A stretch of 64,000 nt of DNA from Candidatus Binatia bacterium (GCA_022826945.1 JAJDTY010000085.1:1-64000); one strand, 5' to 3'. Positions 35,600-46,888 are shown, counted from the first letter of the stretch. Program-made: numbers and translations. Notes: generated from the sequence alone by a model not told the origin.

Positions 35600-38500
35600 A
35601 TGCCCAAGCGTACAGACCTTCATTCTATTTTGCTGATCGGCTCTGGCCCTATTGTGATCGGCCAGGCGTGTGAATTTGATTACTCGGGCACTCAAGCCTG
35701 CAAGGCGCTCAAAGAGGAGGGCTACCGCGTCATACTGGTGAACTCGAATCCAGCCACGATTATGACCGATCCCGATTTTGCGGACCGGACCTATATTGAG
35801 CCGCTGACCCGGCCCGTCCTTGAAAAAATTATTGAACGGGAACGCCCGGACGCCTTGCTGCCGACCATTGGCGGCCAGACCGGTCTGAATCTGGCCATTG
35901 ACCTGGCCGAAGGGGGTATTCTTGACCGCTACGACGTGGAACTCATCGGGGCCAAGCTGCCGGCCATCAAGAAAGCCGAGGATCGTAATCTGTTCAAGGC
36001 GGCCATGGAGCGCATCGGCCTGGACCTGCCCCGGAGCGGCTATATTCACTCTCTTGCGGAAGCCTATGCCTTACGCGAGACCCTGGGCCTGCCGTTGATT
36101 ATCCGCCCGTCCCGGACCCTTGGTGGGGCCGGAGGGGGAATCGTCCAAACCTCGCAGGAATTTCAGGCCATTGTCGAGTGGGGCTTGCAGGCCTCTCCCA
36201 CGCATGAAGTCCTGGTCGAAGAGTCCATCGCCGGCTGGAAAGAGTTTGAATTGGAAGTGATGCGTGACACCCAGGACAATGTGGTCATCATCTGCTCCAT
36301 CGAAAATTTCGACCCGCTCGGTGTTCATACCGGCGATTCCATTACGGTTGCGCCCGCCCAGACCCTAACCGATAAAGAATACCAACTCATGCGGGATGCG
36401 GCGTTGCGTATCATCCGCGAAATCGGGGTGGACACCGGTGGGTCCAATATCCAGTTTGCCGTCCACCCGGAGACCGGTCGGCTGGTCGTGATTGAAATGA
36501 ATCCGCGCGTGTCCCGCTCGTCTGCTCTGGCGAGTAAGGCCACCGGATTTCCGATTGCCAAAATTGCCGCAAAGCTGGCCGTGGGTTACACCCTGGACGA
36601 AATTCCGAATGATATTACGCGCGAGACGCCGGCCTCTTTTGAGCCCACGATCGACTATGTGGTGGTCAAGGTGCCGCGTTTTACTTTTGATAAATTCCCT
36701 CAAACCCGGGATTTGCTCGGACCGCAAATGAAATCGGTCGGCGAGGCCATGTCCATCGGCCGGACCTTCAAGGAGGCGCTTCAGAAAGCCCTGCGCTCGC
36801 TTGAAATCGACAGCTACGGATTTGAATCGACAAACGGCAGCGTGGAGGCCCCGCTGGATGCCATGCGTGCGTCCCTGCAAACCCCGAACGCCCATCGGCT
36901 CTGGTCTGTGGCGGAAGCGGTCCGCCTGGGTATGAGTGTGGATGAGCTCTATCAGCTCTCAAAAATTGATCCGTGGTTTCTCGATAATATCGTGCAGATC
37001 ATAGAGTGCGAACGGGAAGTGCAGCAGGCGAGAGAACCGCAGGAGGACGCCGCCCAACCGGCCGGGGTCGTAGCGGCATTACCGCCCGGCCTGCTGCGCC
37101 GGGCGAAACAGATGGGCTTTTCCGATGTCCATCTCAGCCGTCTGCTCGGTGTCAGCGAGGGTGACGTTCGGGCCGAACGCGAACGCCTGGATGTGATTCC
37201 GGTCTACAAAACAGTGGATACCTGCGCCGCCGAATTCGTGGCCCATACGCCCTATTTATACTCAACCTACGAAGGCGAAGACGAGTCCCAGCCGACCGAC
37301 CGCAAGAAGGTGATCATTCTGGGTGGCGGGCCGAATCGGATCGGCCAGGGCATTGAGTTCGACTATTGCTGCGTGCACGCGGCCTTTGCGCTCAAAGAAG
37401 ACGGCTTTGAAGCCATTATGGTGAACTGTAACCCCGAGACCGTCAGTACGGATTATGACACGTCTGACAAGCTGTATTTTGAGCCGCTGACGCTGGAAGA
37501 TGTGCTGAGTATCGTGCGGCGCGAACAGCCGTATGGGGTCATTGTCCAGTTCGGCGGGCAGACGCCGCTCAAGCTGGCCGTGCCTCTCGAACAGGCCGGG
37601 GTATCGATTCTGGGTACGCCGCCGGATGCCATTGACCGGGCCGAGGACCGCGAACGCTTCAAGCTGCTGCTCGAACGGCTCGGCCTCAGGCAGCCGGCCA
37701 ACGGCACGGCCCGGTCGGTCGAGGAAGCCGTGGCCATTGCCCAGGACATCGCCTATCCGGTGTTGGTCCGCCCTTCCTATGTCCTGGGCGGCCGGGCCAT
37801 GGAACTGGTGTATGACGAGGCGAGCCTGCGACGCTATATGCGCGAGGCGGTGTCCGTGTCCGCGGAGCGACCCGTTCTGATCGATAAATTCCTGGATGAC
37901 GCCACCGAGGTTGATGTGGACGCCCTGAGCGACGGCCAGCAGGTCGTGGTCGGCGGCATTATGGAGCATATCGAACTCGCTGGTGTCCATTCCGGCGACA
38001 GCGCATGTTCCCTGCCGCCACGCAGCTTGTCCGCCGCCGTGCAGAATGAAATCCGGCGGCAAACCACTCTGCTGGCCCAAGAGCTGGGCGTGGTTGGCCT
38101 GATGAATATCCAGTTCGCCGTCAAGGAGCAGCAGGTTTTTCTGATTGAGGTGAATCCGCGCGCCTCACGGACCGTGCCGTTTGTGAGCAAGTCCATCGGC
38201 ATTCCACTGGCAAAAATAGCCGCGCGCGTCATGGCGGGGAAAACCTTGGACGAGTTGGGTTTTACCCAGGAGGTCATTCCCGAGCATGTCAACGTCAAAG
38301 AGTCGGTGTTTCCGTTTATTAAATTCCCCGGTGTGGACACCATCCTCGGACCCGAAATGAAGTCAACCGGCGAGGTCATGGGGGTGGATCAGTCCTTTGC
38401 CATGGCTTTTGCCAAAGCGCAGTTTGCCGCAGGGAATATCTTGCCGGAAGCGGGCACGGCCTTCATCAGTGTGCGCGACCGCGATAAGCCCGCCACCCTG

Positions 38501-38845
38501 CCCATTGCCAGGCAGTTGGTGGAGAACGGCTTCTCCCTGATGGCAACGCGCGGCACCTGTGCGTTTCTGCAGCAGCACGGACTGCCGGTCGAGATGGTAA
38601 ATAAAGTTCTGGAAGGTTCCCCGCATATTGTGGATGCCCTCCAGGCGAGCTCGATTGATCTGGTCATTAATACGACCGAGGGGGCACAGTCTATCCAGGA
38701 TTCCTTTTCGATTCGACGGAGTGCCCTGGAGTGCCAGGTGCCGTATTTTACGACAGTGGCCGGAGCGGGAGCCGCAGTCGAAGGTATTGCCCGCCTCAAG
38801 CAGGGTCTGCTCGGCGTGTGCCCGCTCCAGGAGTATCACGGGTAA
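35600..38845 (+). CDS. carB: Carbamoyl-phosphate synthase large subunit
   Basis: The protein is 1081 residues from the ATG at 35600 ([22 protein letters not shown]); a GTG at 35564 would overlap carA, but the shorter form matches the family start. Two homologous ATP-grasp halves follow ([10 protein letters not shown] in the first, then [19 protein letters not shown] opening the second). A C-terminal MGS-like allosteric domain comes last. It makes carbamoyl phosphate for pyrimidine and arginine synthesis. recG follows after 7 bases. Confidence 0.97.
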   Translation: MPKRTDLHSILLIGSGPIVIGQACEFDYSGTQACKALKEEGYRVILVNSNPATIMTDPDFADRTYIEPLTRPVLEKIIERERPDALLPTIGGQTGLNLAIDLAEGGILDRYDVELIGAKLPAIKKAEDRNLFKAAMERIGLDLPRSGYIHSLAEAYALRETLGLPLIIRPSRTLGGAGGGIVQTSQEFQAIVEWGLQASPTHEVLVEESIAGWKEFELEVMRDTQDNVVIICSIENFDPLGVHTGDSITVAPAQTLTDKEYQLMRDAALRIIREIGVDTGGSNIQFAVHPETGRLVVIEMNPRVSRSSALASKATGFPIAKIAAKLAVGYTLDEIPNDITRETPASFEPTIDYVVVKVPRFTFDKFPQTRDLLGPQMKSVGEAMSIGRTFKEALQKALRSLEIDSYGFESTNGSVEAPLDAMRASLQTPNAHRLWSVAEAVRLGMSVDELYQLSKIDPWFLDNIVQIIECEREVQQAREPQEDAAQPAGVVAALPPGLLRRAKQMGFSDVHLSRLLGVSEGDVRAERERLDVIPVYKTVDTCAAEFVAHTPYLYSTYEGEDESQPTDRKKVIILGGGPNRIGQGIEFDYCCVHAAFALKEDGFEAIMVNCNPETVSTDYDTSDKLYFEPLTLEDVLSIVRREQPYGVIVQFGGQTPLKLAVPLEQAGVSILGTPPDAIDRAEDRERFKLLLERLGLRQPANGTARSVEEAVAIAQDIAYPVLVRPSYVLGGRAMELVYDEASLRRYMREAVSVSAERPVLIDKFLDDATEVDVDALSDGQQVVVGGIMEHIELAGVHSGDSACSLPPRSLSAAVQNEIRRQTTLLAQELGVVGLMNIQFAVKEQQVFLIEVNPRASRTVPFVSKSIGIPLAKIAARVMAGKTLDELGFTQEVIPEHVNVKESVFPFIKFPGVDTILGPEMKSTGEVMGVDQSFAMAFAKAQFAAGNILPEAGTAFISVRDRDKPATLPIARQLVENGFSLMATRGTCAFLQQHGLPVEMVNKVLEGSPHIVDALQASSIDLVINTTEGAQSIQDSFSIRRSALECQVPYFTTVAGAGAAVEGIARLKQGLLGVCPLQEYHG

Positions 38846-38852
38846 GAGGAGT

Positions 38853-41075
38853 ATGGCGGTCGGAAAGGCGAAAGGTGGGGAGGCGGGGAGGCGAAAGGCC
38901 GCTGAAACTCCTCGTCTCTTTGACCGGACATCCTCCCCGGCCCCCCCTATCAAGGAGGGAGAACCGGCACGTTCTTTTCGGTCGCGCCAGCCCCCGCTCA
39001 AAAATTCGGTGCAGTATGTCAAAGGCGTGGGGCCGCGTCGGGCCGAGCAGTTGGCGCGGCTGGGCATAGAGACGGTCGAAGACCTGCTCTATCATATTCC
39101 CTTCCGTTACCAGGACCGACGCGAAATCAAGAAAATCTGTCATCTTCAGGTGGGGGATGAAACCGCGGTCACCGGCCAAATCGCCCGCATGGAACGGCGC
39201 TTTCTGGCCCGCCGCCGGCGCTGGGTGCTCGAAGCCGTTGTCCGAGACGAAACCGGTTTTCTCTTTCTGCTGTGGTATCACCAGCATCGCTATTTTCAGC
39301 AGCGCTATCAGCTTGGCCAGCGGGTTCTGCTGTACGGCAAGGTCGAGAAAGGCATGAAGGGCGGCAAGTGGATGATCCACCCAGACATGGAGCCGCTGGA
39401 GGAAGACGACGAGACCGCCCGCGTCTTGCCCATTTACAACAAGACCACCGAAATGACGGTAGCGGCCATGCGACGGGTCGTGCATGGTGCCGTTGACCTC
39501 CACGTCGATCAGGTCCCCAACGGCGTACCGCAGGAAATTTGTGAGCGCCTGCACCTGATGCCGCTCAATCATGCCTTGCGGAAGTTGCATTTCCCCCCGC
39601 TCGATGCTGAGGTTGCTGAACTCAACGAGGCCACCTCTCAGGCGCACCGGGCCGTGGTGTTTGATGAACTCTTTTATTTGCAACTGGGCATGGCCCTGCG
39701 CCGGCGCAATACCGTCCGGGAAGAGGGGCTGTCCATTGTGCCGGGACCGCTCGTCCAGCAGATATATGGCATCCTGCCGTTTCAATTGACCGCAGCCCAG
39801 GATCGGGTGGTTGAGGCCATTTTTCGAGATATGGCGGCTCCCCACCCCATGAACCGCTTGGTCCAGGGAGACGTTGGCTCGGGCAAGACGATCGTGGCCT
39901 TCTTTGCGGCCCTGGCCGCTCTCGACAGCGGCTACCAGGTGGCCTTCATGGCTCCGACGGAACTCCTGGCCGAGCAACACTACCGGACGCTGACACCGCT
40001 GGCCGAGCAACTCGGCCTGTCCATGACGCTGCTGACCGGAGAAATCCGTCCAAAACGGAAACAAGAGATCTATGGTCTCCTGGAACGGGGTGAGGTCGAG
40101 ATCGCGGTTGGTACGCATGCCCTGATCCAGGAGGGCGTCCGCTTTCGGCATCTTGGCCTGGCTATCGTGGATGAGCAGCATCGTTTTGGGGTGATGCAGC
40201 GCGCCGCCCTGCGGAAACGCGGCGTGAATCCGGATATTCTGCTGCTGACCGCGACCCCGATCCCCCGCACCCTGGCCCTGACCCTGTATGGCGACCTGGA
40301 TGTCTCGGCTATTGATGAACGCCCGTCTGACCGCAAGCCAATCACGACACATGTGTTCCATGAAGGCGAGCGGAAAAAAGCCTATTATCTCGTCAAAGAC
40401 CAACTCGAACGGGGCCATCAAGCCTATGTGGTCTATCCGCTGGTCGAGGAATCCGAGAAGTCCGACCTGAAGGCTGCGACCTCCATGGCCAAAGAGCTGG
40501 CCCGGACTTTCTTTGCTAACTATTCGGTCGGGCTCGTCCACGGCCGCATGAAGGGCGACGAAAAAGACGCGGTCATGCAGCGTTTCAAGGCTGGCGAGCA
40601 TCACCTGCTGGTTTCGACCACCGTCATTGAGGTCGGTATTGACGTGCCGAACGCGACCGTCATGGTGATTGAGCATGCCGAGCGCTTCGGCCTAGCCCAG
40701 TTGCACCAGTTGCGCGGTCGAGTCGGACGCGGGCAGGCCGCCTCCCTGTGTCTGCTGCTTGCCCAATACGCGCCGGGTGACGAGTCCCAGCGGCGTCTTC
40801 AGGTGATGACGGAAACCGACGATGGCTTCAAAATTGCCGAAGCCGACTTGGCGTTTCGCGGGCCGGGCGAGTTTCTAGGCACACGCCAGTCAGGCATGCC
40901 CGACTTCCGGGTGGCCAATATCGTGCGTGACAGCAAACTGCTGGAAACCGCGCGAGACGAAGCCCTGGCCTGGCTCGAACGCGACCCCAACCTGACGACA
41001 CCCGAGTCCCGCCGCCTACGCGCCGTCCTCGAAGACCGCTGGGCCGGCCGCCTGGAACTGGCCAGGGTGGGGTAG
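38853..41075 (+). CDS. recG: ATP-dependent DNA helicase RecG
   Basis: The protein is 740 residues from the ATG at 38853 (AGAGGAG upstream). After a 50-residue low-complexity, charged N-terminus, an HhH-like segment (VKGVGPRRAEQLARLG) and the OB wedge domain follow. SF2 helicase motifs are QGDVGSGKT (Walker A), DEQHRFG (DEAH-like), TATPIPRT and HQLRGRVGRGQ. It remodels stalled forks and Holliday junctions. The N-terminal 50 codons contain a repeat-like insert (see findings). It is the last gene of the pyr operon, an unusual but plausible linkage. Confidence 0.95.
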   Translation: MAVGKAKGGEAGRRKAAETPRLFDRTSSPAPPIKEGEPARSFRSRQPPLKNSVQYVKGVGPRRAEQLARLGIETVEDLLYHIPFRYQDRREIKKICHLQVGDETAVTGQIARMERRFLARRRRWVLEAVVRDETGFLFLLWYHQHRYFQQRYQLGQRVLLYGKVEKGMKGGKWMIHPDMEPLEEDDETARVLPIYNKTTEMTVAAMRRVVHGAVDLHVDQVPNGVPQEICERLHLMPLNHALRKLHFPPLDAEVAELNEATSQAHRAVVFDELFYLQLGMALRRRNTVREEGLSIVPGPLVQQIYGILPFQLTAAQDRVVEAIFRDMAAPHPMNRLVQGDVGSGKTIVAFFAALAALDSGYQVAFMAPTELLAEQHYRTLTPLAEQLGLSMTLLTGEIRPKRKQEIYGLLERGEVEIAVGTHALIQEGVRFRHLGLAIVDEQHRFGVMQRAALRKRGVNPDILLLTATPIPRTLALTLYGDLDVSAIDERPSDRKPITTHVFHEGERKKAYYLVKDQLERGHQAYVVYPLVEESEKSDLKAATSMAKELARTFFANYSVGLVHGRMKGDEKDAVMQRFKAGEHHLLVSTTVIEVGIDVPNATVMVIEHAERFGLAQLHQLRGRVGRGQAASLCLLLAQYAPGDESQRRLQVMTETDDGFKIAEADLAFRGPGEFLGTRQSGMPDFRVANIVRDSKLLETARDEALAWLERDPNLTTPESRRLRAVLEDRWAGRLELARVG

Positions 41076-41088
41076 AACTGTTTAAGAC

Positions 41089-41116
41089 ACTGGGCTGGGT
41101 ACACTGGGCTGGGGGC
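41089..41116 (+). repeat. Short G-rich heptad repeat (ACTGGGC TGGGTAC type)
   Basis: Two 14-base units, each two 7-base words beginning ACTGGGC, lie head to tail right after recG. The word pattern resembles the heptads between the two mutase genes at 50423-50485. Confidence 0.6.
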
Positions 41117-41154
41117 AGAGACGGATATTGTTCAAGAGGGGGGTAATTTGGGTT

Positions 41155-41352
41155 TCAGCGGGTTTCTGACTTGCGCTCCGGTTCCTCCCAAAGCAATTTC
41201 CCGTTCTCGTTCGTCGTTGGAACCGGGGATGGAGGTGGACCGCTGGGCGCGAATGATTGCTCCACGCTGGCTTGCTCGACGACCAGCGCCTCGGCCTCTC
41301 TGGCCAGCCGTTTCCGGTGGGCTCGGAATATGCGTTCCCCATCAGTCTTCAT
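41155..41352 (-). CDS. Possible small hypothetical protein
   Basis: The ORF encodes 65 residues from the ATG at 41352 (MKTDGERIFRAHRKRLAREA). The N-terminal half is a plausible charged helix; the C-terminal half is Pro/Ser-rich. No ribosome site and no family are recognised. It may be non-coding; I list it because the helix looks less random than the shadow frames nearby. Confidence 0.25.
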   Translation of the reverse strand: MKTDGERIFRAHRKRLAREAEALVVEQASVEQSFAPSGPPPSPVPTTNENGKLLWEEPERKSETR

Positions 41353-41495
41353 GTTGATTCGATACAATTCACCGTAAAAAAGTACAAGCCGTAATGACAC
41401 AAGGAATCTGGATACGTGAACATTGAGAGTGCAGAGCAGCTACGACTCGGTTATCAATGGACAGGATAATTTTCACATTTTACACGCTAGGTGCG

Positions 41496-41508
41496 CACAT
41501 AATATGTG
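41496..41508. promoter_or_regulatory. 13-bp palindrome in the alaC upstream region
   Basis: CACATA-A-TATGTG is a perfect inverted repeat with a single central base, in the AT-richer middle of the intergenic region. The symmetry and position suit a dimeric regulator site. No regulator is identified. Confidence 0.35.
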
Positions 41509-41667
41509 TCAATCATCCATTCCGTCCATACATGGCTCTCAGAGCCGGGATTCCGCCCCCGGTGGTTTGACCGGTTTCGGTAAATCCCCTATATCCTTAG
41601 CAGTAACGGAGGCCCTCGCGGAGATGAGCTGAACGGCCTGTCTCCCACGAGGTGAGACAAGAGACGT

Positions 41668-42882
41668 ATGGAATTCCCACGTATTAAACGGCTTCCGCCC
41701 TATCTCTTTGCCACCCTGGACAAGATGAAAATGGAGGCGCGCTGGGCGGGTGAGGATATTATTGATTTTGGGATGGGCAATCCCGACCATCCCTCTCCGC
41801 AACACGTGGTTGACAAGCTGGTTGAGGCCGCGGCCAAGCCGCAGAATCATCGCTATTCAACCTCACGGGGGCTCTATAAGCTGCGCCTGGCGATCTGCGA
41901 CTGGTATAAACGCCGCTTTGAGGTGGAGCTTGATCCCGATTCCGAATCCATTGTGACCATTGGCTCGAAAGAGGGCCTGTCCCATCTGGCGCTGTCGATT
42001 CTCGGTCCGGGCGATGTGGCCATCTGCCCGAGTCCGACCTATCCCATTCATCAGTATTCGATTGTGATGGCCAATGCCGATTTGCGGGTCGTTCCGCTCC
42101 GACCGGGGGAAGACTTCTTCACCTCTCTTCAGGAGACGGTCCAGCAGTGTTGGCCGCGGCCCAAGGTCCTGCTGTTGTGCTTCCCGCATAATCCGACAAC
42201 GGCTGTTGTGGACCTTGAATTTTTTACGCGCGTCGTGGAATTCGCCCGTGAGCATAAATTGTTTGTCATTCACGATTTTGCCTATGCCGACCTCTTTTTT
42301 GACGGCTATACGCCGCCGAGCTTCCTCCAGGTGCCCGGTGCAAAAGAGATTGGCGTCGAGTTTTTTACCCTGTCGAAATCCTACGACATGCCGGGCTGGC
42401 GCGTGGGCTTTGCCTGCGGCAATCCAGAGGCGATCATGGCCCTGGGCCGGCTCAAAAGCTATTTTGACTACGGTATTTTCCAGCCTATTCAAATCGCCGC
42501 AATTCATGCCTTGAACGGTCCCCAGGACTGCGTAGAAGACATGCGCCAGCGCTATCGTCGGCGTCGCGATGTCCTGATTGACGGCTTGGAGCGGGTCGGC
42601 TGGCACATCCCCAAACCCAAAGGCACGATGTTTGTCTGGGCGCAGATCCCGGAGCCGCTGCGGGCCATGGGCTCCATGGCTTTTGCGGAATTTCTCCTGA
42701 TGGAAGCCAAAGTCGCGGTGTCCCCGGGGGTCGGTTTTGGGCCGTATGGAGAAGACTACGTCCGCTTCGCCTTAATTGAGAATGAGCATCGGACCCGGCA
42801 GGCGGTTCGCGGTATCCGTAAAGCCTTTGGCGGTGCCGGTGCCCCGGCCGAGCCGGCGGACAAAAAGCTTCGGGCGGTATGA
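41668..42882 (+). CDS. alaC: AlaC-type alanine transaminase (class I/II aminotransferase)
   Basis: The 404-residue PLP enzyme has the Schiff-base lysine in [18 protein letters not shown], the substrate Arg region near the C-terminus ([18 protein letters not shown]) and [12 protein letters not shown] at the start. In many deltaproteobacteria-like genomes this gene precedes hom. It interconverts pyruvate/glutamate and alanine, and may also act on other 2-oxo acids. It overlaps hom by 4 bases (ATGA). Confidence 0.92.
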   Translation: MEFPRIKRLPPYLFATLDKMKMEARWAGEDIIDFGMGNPDHPSPQHVVDKLVEAAAKPQNHRYSTSRGLYKLRLAICDWYKRRFEVELDPDSESIVTIGSKEGLSHLALSILGPGDVAICPSPTYPIHQYSIVMANADLRVVPLRPGEDFFTSLQETVQQCWPRPKVLLLCFPHNPTTAVVDLEFFTRVVEFAREHKLFVIHDFAYADLFFDGYTPPSFLQVPGAKEIGVEFFTLSKSYDMPGWRVGFACGNPEAIMALGRLKSYFDYGIFQPIQIAAIHALNGPQDCVEDMRQRYRRRRDVLIDGLERVGWHIPKPKGTMFVWAQIPEPLRAMGSMAFAEFLLMEAKVAVSPGVGFGPYGEDYVRFALIENEHRTRQAVRGIRKAFGGAGAPAEPADKKLRAV

Positions 42883-44198
42883 TGGCGGGGGAGGGAGTCA
42901 AACTCGGGCTTATCGGGTTGGGCACGGTTGGTTCCGGGGTGGTCCAACTCCTGGACCGGCAACGTGAGGCGTTTGCTCGAAAAATAGGCGCTCCCCTGCA
43001 ACTCGTCCACGTTGCGAGTCGGAGCATAGACACAAAACCGCACCCGCCTCTCCCCGGTGTCCGCTTATCGGCCGACCCGTGGAGCGTCGTGCATGATGCT
43101 GAGGTTGATATCGTTCTGGAACTCATTGGTGGAACCGACCCGGCCCGGCCCCTGGTTTTGGAAGCGATGGCGCGGGGGAAAGCCGTTGTGACGGCAAACA
43201 AAGCGCTGTTGGCTCTCCACGGCGATGAGATTTTTGCCGCCGCCGAAGCGCACGGGGTCCGCCTGGGGTTTGAAGCCAGCGTGGCTGGCGGTATCCCGGT
43301 TATTCGGACGCTGCGCGAAGGTTTTGTCGCGGACCGCAACAAGGCGCTGTTCGGGATTGTGAACGGAACCTGTAATTATATCCTGGCGACGATGAGTGAG
43401 GATGGCGCTGAGTTTGCGCCTGTTCTCCGTAGGGCCCAGGAGTTGGGATTGGCTGAAGCCGACCCCCGCATGGACGTCGATGGCATTGACGCCGCCCAGA
43501 AGCTGACGCTGCTTATCATGCTCGCCTTTGGCGTGCGGGTGCCGGTCGATGCCGTGTATACCGAAGGGATTCGACAACTCGACCAGATCGACATCGCCTT
43601 TGCGCGCGAGTTCGGCTACGCGATCAAGCTACTGGCGATCGCCAAGGAAGAGTCCGGCGTGCTGGAAGCCCGGGTCCATCCGACTATGATCCCGCAGGAG
43701 AGCCTGCTGGCGGGTGTGGGCGGTGCGTATAATGCCATCTTTACGCAGGGCGAAGCCCTTGGCTCTTCCCTCCAATTCGGACAAGGCGCGGGCAGTTTGC
43801 CGACCGCGGCGGCGGTCTTGTCTGACGTGGTTGATAGCGCGCGGGCGCAGACAAAGCAGCAACAGCCCCAGCCACCGCTTGGTTGTGCCTGGACGGAGCT
43901 GAAGCCGAGTGCGGTTCGGCCCATGGATGAGTTGGTGAGCGAGTATTATCTGCGTTTCATGGCCGTCGACCGTCCTGGGGTACTCACCCAGATTAGCGGG
44001 ATTTTAGGCGACCAGGACATCAGCATTGCTTCGGTGATTCAGCGCGGACGGAGCGACGGTGATAATACCGTGCCCTTGGTCATGCGGACGCATGCCGCGA
44101 CCGAACGGAATTTGAAGACGGCGATGACATTAGTGGATCAATTGCCCATCGTGCAGGGCAAGTCCGTGTATGTCCGTGTCGAGGAGAGCCTTGGTTAA
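42879..44198 (+). CDS. hom: Homoserine dehydrogenase
   Basis: The 439-residue protein has an N-terminal NAD(P) Rossmann fold ([17 protein letters not shown]), catalytic domain motifs ([30 protein letters not shown]) and a C-terminal ACT domain ([18 protein letters not shown]). The ACT domain suggests threonine feedback. It reduces aspartate semialdehyde to homoserine. It is translationally coupled to alaC and upstream of thrC. Confidence 0.96.
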   Translation: MMAGEGVKLGLIGLGTVGSGVVQLLDRQREAFARKIGAPLQLVHVASRSIDTKPHPPLPGVRLSADPWSVVHDAEVDIVLELIGGTDPARPLVLEAMARGKAVVTANKALLALHGDEIFAAAEAHGVRLGFEASVAGGIPVIRTLREGFVADRNKALFGIVNGTCNYILATMSEDGAEFAPVLRRAQELGLAEADPRMDVDGIDAAQKLTLLIMLAFGVRVPVDAVYTEGIRQLDQIDIAFAREFGYAIKLLAIAKEESGVLEARVHPTMIPQESLLAGVGGAYNAIFTQGEALGSSLQFGQGAGSLPTAAAVLSDVVDSARAQTKQQQPQPPLGCAWTELKPSAVRPMDELVSEYYLRFMAVDRPGVLTQISGILGDQDISIASVIQRGRSDGDNTVPLVMRTHAATERNLKTAMTLVDQLPIVQGKSVYVRVEESLG

Positions 44199-44231
44199 CG
44201 TGGCGGACTCGATGGAAAGCATCGGTCAGAG

Positions 44232-45659
44232 ATGAGTATGGCACACAGCGCGATGACAGAGGTTCCTGCGCTTCCGCTGGCGGCTCCGACCCCCTCGCCG
44301 TTTCGGGCTTGGTTTGGCTGTGCGGTCGGCTGCCCCGGTGAACATCCGCTCAACGAAATCCTGTATTACTGCCCGACCTGTGGCGGGCTGCTGGACGTAC
44401 AGCACGATATCACCGCTCTCAAGACGCGAACGCCCCAAGAATGGTGGCATTTGTTTGATGAGCGCTATCGGCGGACCCTCTACCCCTACGGCAGCGGCGT
44501 GTGGGGTAAGAAAGAAATGGTCTGTCCGGCCATTGCTGACGAGAACGTCGTTTCCACCTATGAGGGCGGCACCAATCTGTTCTGGGCCGAGCGATTCGGG
44601 CGACACATCGGTATTGACGATCTCTGGGTCAAGCAGTGTGGCAACTCCCATACCGGATCATTTAAGGATCTGGGCATGACCGTGCTTGTCTCTATGGTGA
44701 AGCAGATGATTGCCGACGGCGTGTCCATTCCCGCGGTTGCGTGCGCCTCAACCGGCGATACGTCGGCGGCCCTGGCCGCCTACTGCGCCGCGGCCGGCAT
44801 CCCGGCTATTGTGATTCTGCCCCGCAATCGGGTGTCTACGGCCCAACTCATTCAGCCCATGGCAAACGGAGCGCTGACCTTGTCGCTCGATACCGACTTT
44901 GACGGCTGTATGCGGGTCGTGCGTGAATTGTGTACAAAAGAAAATATCTATCTGGCCAATTCGATGAACAGCCTGCGGCTTGAAGGGCAGAAGACCATCT
45001 CGATTGAGATCGTACAGCAGTTTGACGGGGAAGTCCCCGATGTAGTGATCGTCCCCGGCGGAAATCTGGGCAACGTCACGGCGATCGGGCGTGGCTTCCT
45101 GCTCATGCAGGAACTTGGGATGATCGATCGCCTGCCCCGTCTCGTCTGTGCCCAGGCCGAACGCGCGAATCCGCTATACAAGAGTTTTACCGCCGGCTTT
45201 GAAGAATATCGTCCGGTCAAAGCCAAAAAAACCCTGGCGTCAGCCATTCAGATCGGGAATCCGGTCAGTGTGCATAAGGCCATTCGGGTTCTCCAGGCCT
45301 TCGAGAGCATTGTTGAACAGGCCAGCGAGGAAGAGCTGGCCGAAGCATCGGCCCTGGCAGACTTGACCGGCCTGTTCAACTGTCCGCACACCGGGGTAGC
45401 GCTCGCCGTGCTGCTGAAACTGGCGCGCAGCGGGCAGATCCAGTCACACGAACGGGTCGTTGTGATATCCACTGCTCATGGGCTCAAGTTTACCGACTTT
45501 AAACGGTGCTACCATGAAGGGCGGCTGCGCGGGGTGGCTGCGCATTCTGCCAATATGCCGATTGAATCGCCGGCCGATTATCACAGTGCTCGAACCGCAA
45601 TTTTCGGCGCGCTCGAGCGCAGGCAGGCATCTTCTGTTCACGGATTCCTAGATGGGTGA
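44232..45659 (+). CDS. thrC: Threonine synthase
   Basis: The 475-residue PLP enzyme has an N-terminal zinc-ribbon-like segment ([15 protein letters not shown]), the PLP lysine in [14 protein letters not shown] and the phosphate loop [15 protein letters not shown]. It forms threonine from O-phosphohomoserine, so it needs a homoserine kinase, probably the next gene. The C-terminus overlaps the region before the phosphoglycerate-mutase-like gene. Confidence 0.96.
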   Translation: MSMAHSAMTEVPALPLAAPTPSPFRAWFGCAVGCPGEHPLNEILYYCPTCGGLLDVQHDITALKTRTPQEWWHLFDERYRRTLYPYGSGVWGKKEMVCPAIADENVVSTYEGGTNLFWAERFGRHIGIDDLWVKQCGNSHTGSFKDLGMTVLVSMVKQMIADGVSIPAVACASTGDTSAALAAYCAAAGIPAIVILPRNRVSTAQLIQPMANGALTLSLDTDFDGCMRVVRELCTKENIYLANSMNSLRLEGQKTISIEIVQQFDGEVPDVVIVPGGNLGNVTAIGRGFLLMQELGMIDRLPRLVCAQAERANPLYKSFTAGFEEYRPVKAKKTLASAIQIGNPVSVHKAIRVLQAFESIVEQASEEELAEASALADLTGLFNCPHTGVALAVLLKLARSGQIQSHERVVVISTAHGLKFTDFKRCYHEGRLRGVAAHSANMPIESPADYHSARTAIFGALERRQASSVHGFLDG

Positions 45660-45664
45660 GAGGT

Positions 45665-46888
45665 ATGAAATACATCATTCTCCAAGGTGATGGGATGGCG
45701 GACTGGCCGGTTGACGAACTCGGCGGGAAAACGCCGCTTGAGTACGCGCGGACGCCGCGTATGGACCATATTGCGTCCCACGGCATATTTGGCCTCACGC
45801 AGACGATTCCCGAGGGCTATCCCGCGGGCAGCGATGTCGGAACCATGAGCTTGCTCGGCTATGACCCGCGACAATACCACACCGGACGCTCGCCCATTGA
45901 AGCCGCCAGTATGGGAGTGGACCTGGGGCCGGAAGATATTGCGTTTCGGTGCAATCTGGTGACCCTGGGCCGTGAAGCCGACGGAAGGGAAATCATGCGT
46001 GACTTTGCGGCAGACCATATCCCCAGTGCGGACGCGGCCGAGCTGATTGGGACGCTTCAGCACGAGTTGGGCAGCGATGAGTTCTCCTTTTATCCCGGTG
46101 TGAGCTATCGACACCTGCTGGTCTGGCACGGTGGCAAGGAAAAGATGGAAACCACGCCACCACACGATATCACCGGTCAACCCGTACAGGGGTATTGGCC
46201 CCAGGGAGACGGCGGCGAACAATTGTGCTCGCTGATGAAACGCGCCCAAGAGATCTGTGCCGAGCATCCGGTCAATGCCAAGCGTCAAGCCGAGGGGCAT
46301 CAACCGGCCTCGGCGATCTGGCTGTGGGGACAGGGCCGCCGTCCTGCCGTGCCGACGATCGCCGAACGCTTTGGTCTCAGCGGCTCAGTCATTTCCGCGG
46401 TTGATCTGGTCCGTGGTATTGGTGTCCTGGCCGGGCTTGAGGTGATCCTCGTGCCCGGCGCGACTGGCTTCCTTGATACGAACTATCTCGGTAAGGCCGA
46501 ATACGGTTTGGCCGCTCTGCGTGATAAAGATTTTCTCTTTTTGCACGTTGAGGCAACGGACGAAGCTGGTCATATGGGTGCGGCGGATAAAAAGGTTCAA
46601 GCGCTTGAGGATTTTGATGAGAAGGTCGTCGGGACTATCCTGGATGGTCTGGCCGCTTTTCCTGAATGGACCATCCTGCTGATGCCCGACCATGCCACGC
46701 CCGTTGCGATCAAGACCCATTCGTCCGACCCCGTGCCGTTTGCCGTGCTCTCGTCTCATGACCGGACGCCAGCGTCTCCAGCGGTGGGCTATAACGAGCC
46801 GTGTGCCAAAGCGACAGATGTGTTTGTGGCCGAGGCCTGGCGTTTGATGGAGCATGTGATCCGCGGACAGGTGCGAGCCTTGGTGTAG
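45665..46888 (+). CDS. apgM: Phosphoglycerate-mutase-like protein, proposed homoserine kinase
   Basis: The protein is 407 residues from the ATG at 45665 (GAGAGG upstream). It belongs to the cofactor-independent phosphoglycerate mutase / alkaline-phosphatase superfamily: metal motifs YIILQGDGMADW, VGTMSLLGYDP, HVEATDEAGHMG and LLMPDHATPV. In many genomes lacking thrB, this ApgM-type gene sits between thrC and other amino-acid genes, and TIGR02535 proposes it as a homoserine kinase. No thrB was seen in the window. Mutase activity cannot be excluded. Confidence 0.88.
   Translation: MKYIILQGDGMADWPVDELGGKTPLEYARTPRMDHIASHGIFGLTQTIPEGYPAGSDVGTMSLLGYDPRQYHTGRSPIEAASMGVDLGPEDIAFRCNLVTLGREADGREIMRDFAADHIPSADAAELIGTLQHELGSDEFSFYPGVSYRHLLVWHGGKEKMETTPPHDITGQPVQGYWPQGDGGEQLCSLMKRAQEICAEHPVNAKRQAEGHQPASAIWLWGQGRRPAVPTIAERFGLSGSVISAVDLVRGIGVLAGLEVILVPGATGFLDTNYLGKAEYGLAALRDKDFLFLHVEATDEAGHMGAADKKVQALEDFDEKVVGTILDGLAAFPEWTILLMPDHATPVAIKTHSSDPVPFAVLSSHDRTPASPAVGYNEPCAKATDVFVAEAWRLMEHVIRGQVRALV

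Larger units (their letters stand above)
41077..41667. other. 591-bp intergenic region before alaC
   Basis: This is the longest stretch here without a convincing gene. It holds G-rich heptad repeats (41089-41116), a weak small ORF on the minus strand (41155-41352) and an AT-richer centre around 41450-41510. A 13-base palindrome CACATAATATGTG (41496-41508) could be a repressor operator. A hairpin TGTCTC/GAGACA (41639-41659) lies just before the alaC ATG. It probably contains the promoter of the alaC-hom-thrC operon, but no clean -35/-10 pair was identified. Confidence 0.5.

Noticed and set aside
38796..40676. 626-codon open frame antisense to recG
   Set aside because: It lies fully over recG, has no family resemblance and reflects GC-rich codon structure on the opposite strand.
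41423..41632. 69-codon plus-strand ORF in the alaC upstream region
   Set aside because: Composition is not gene-like, and it overlaps the palindrome and probable promoter region.
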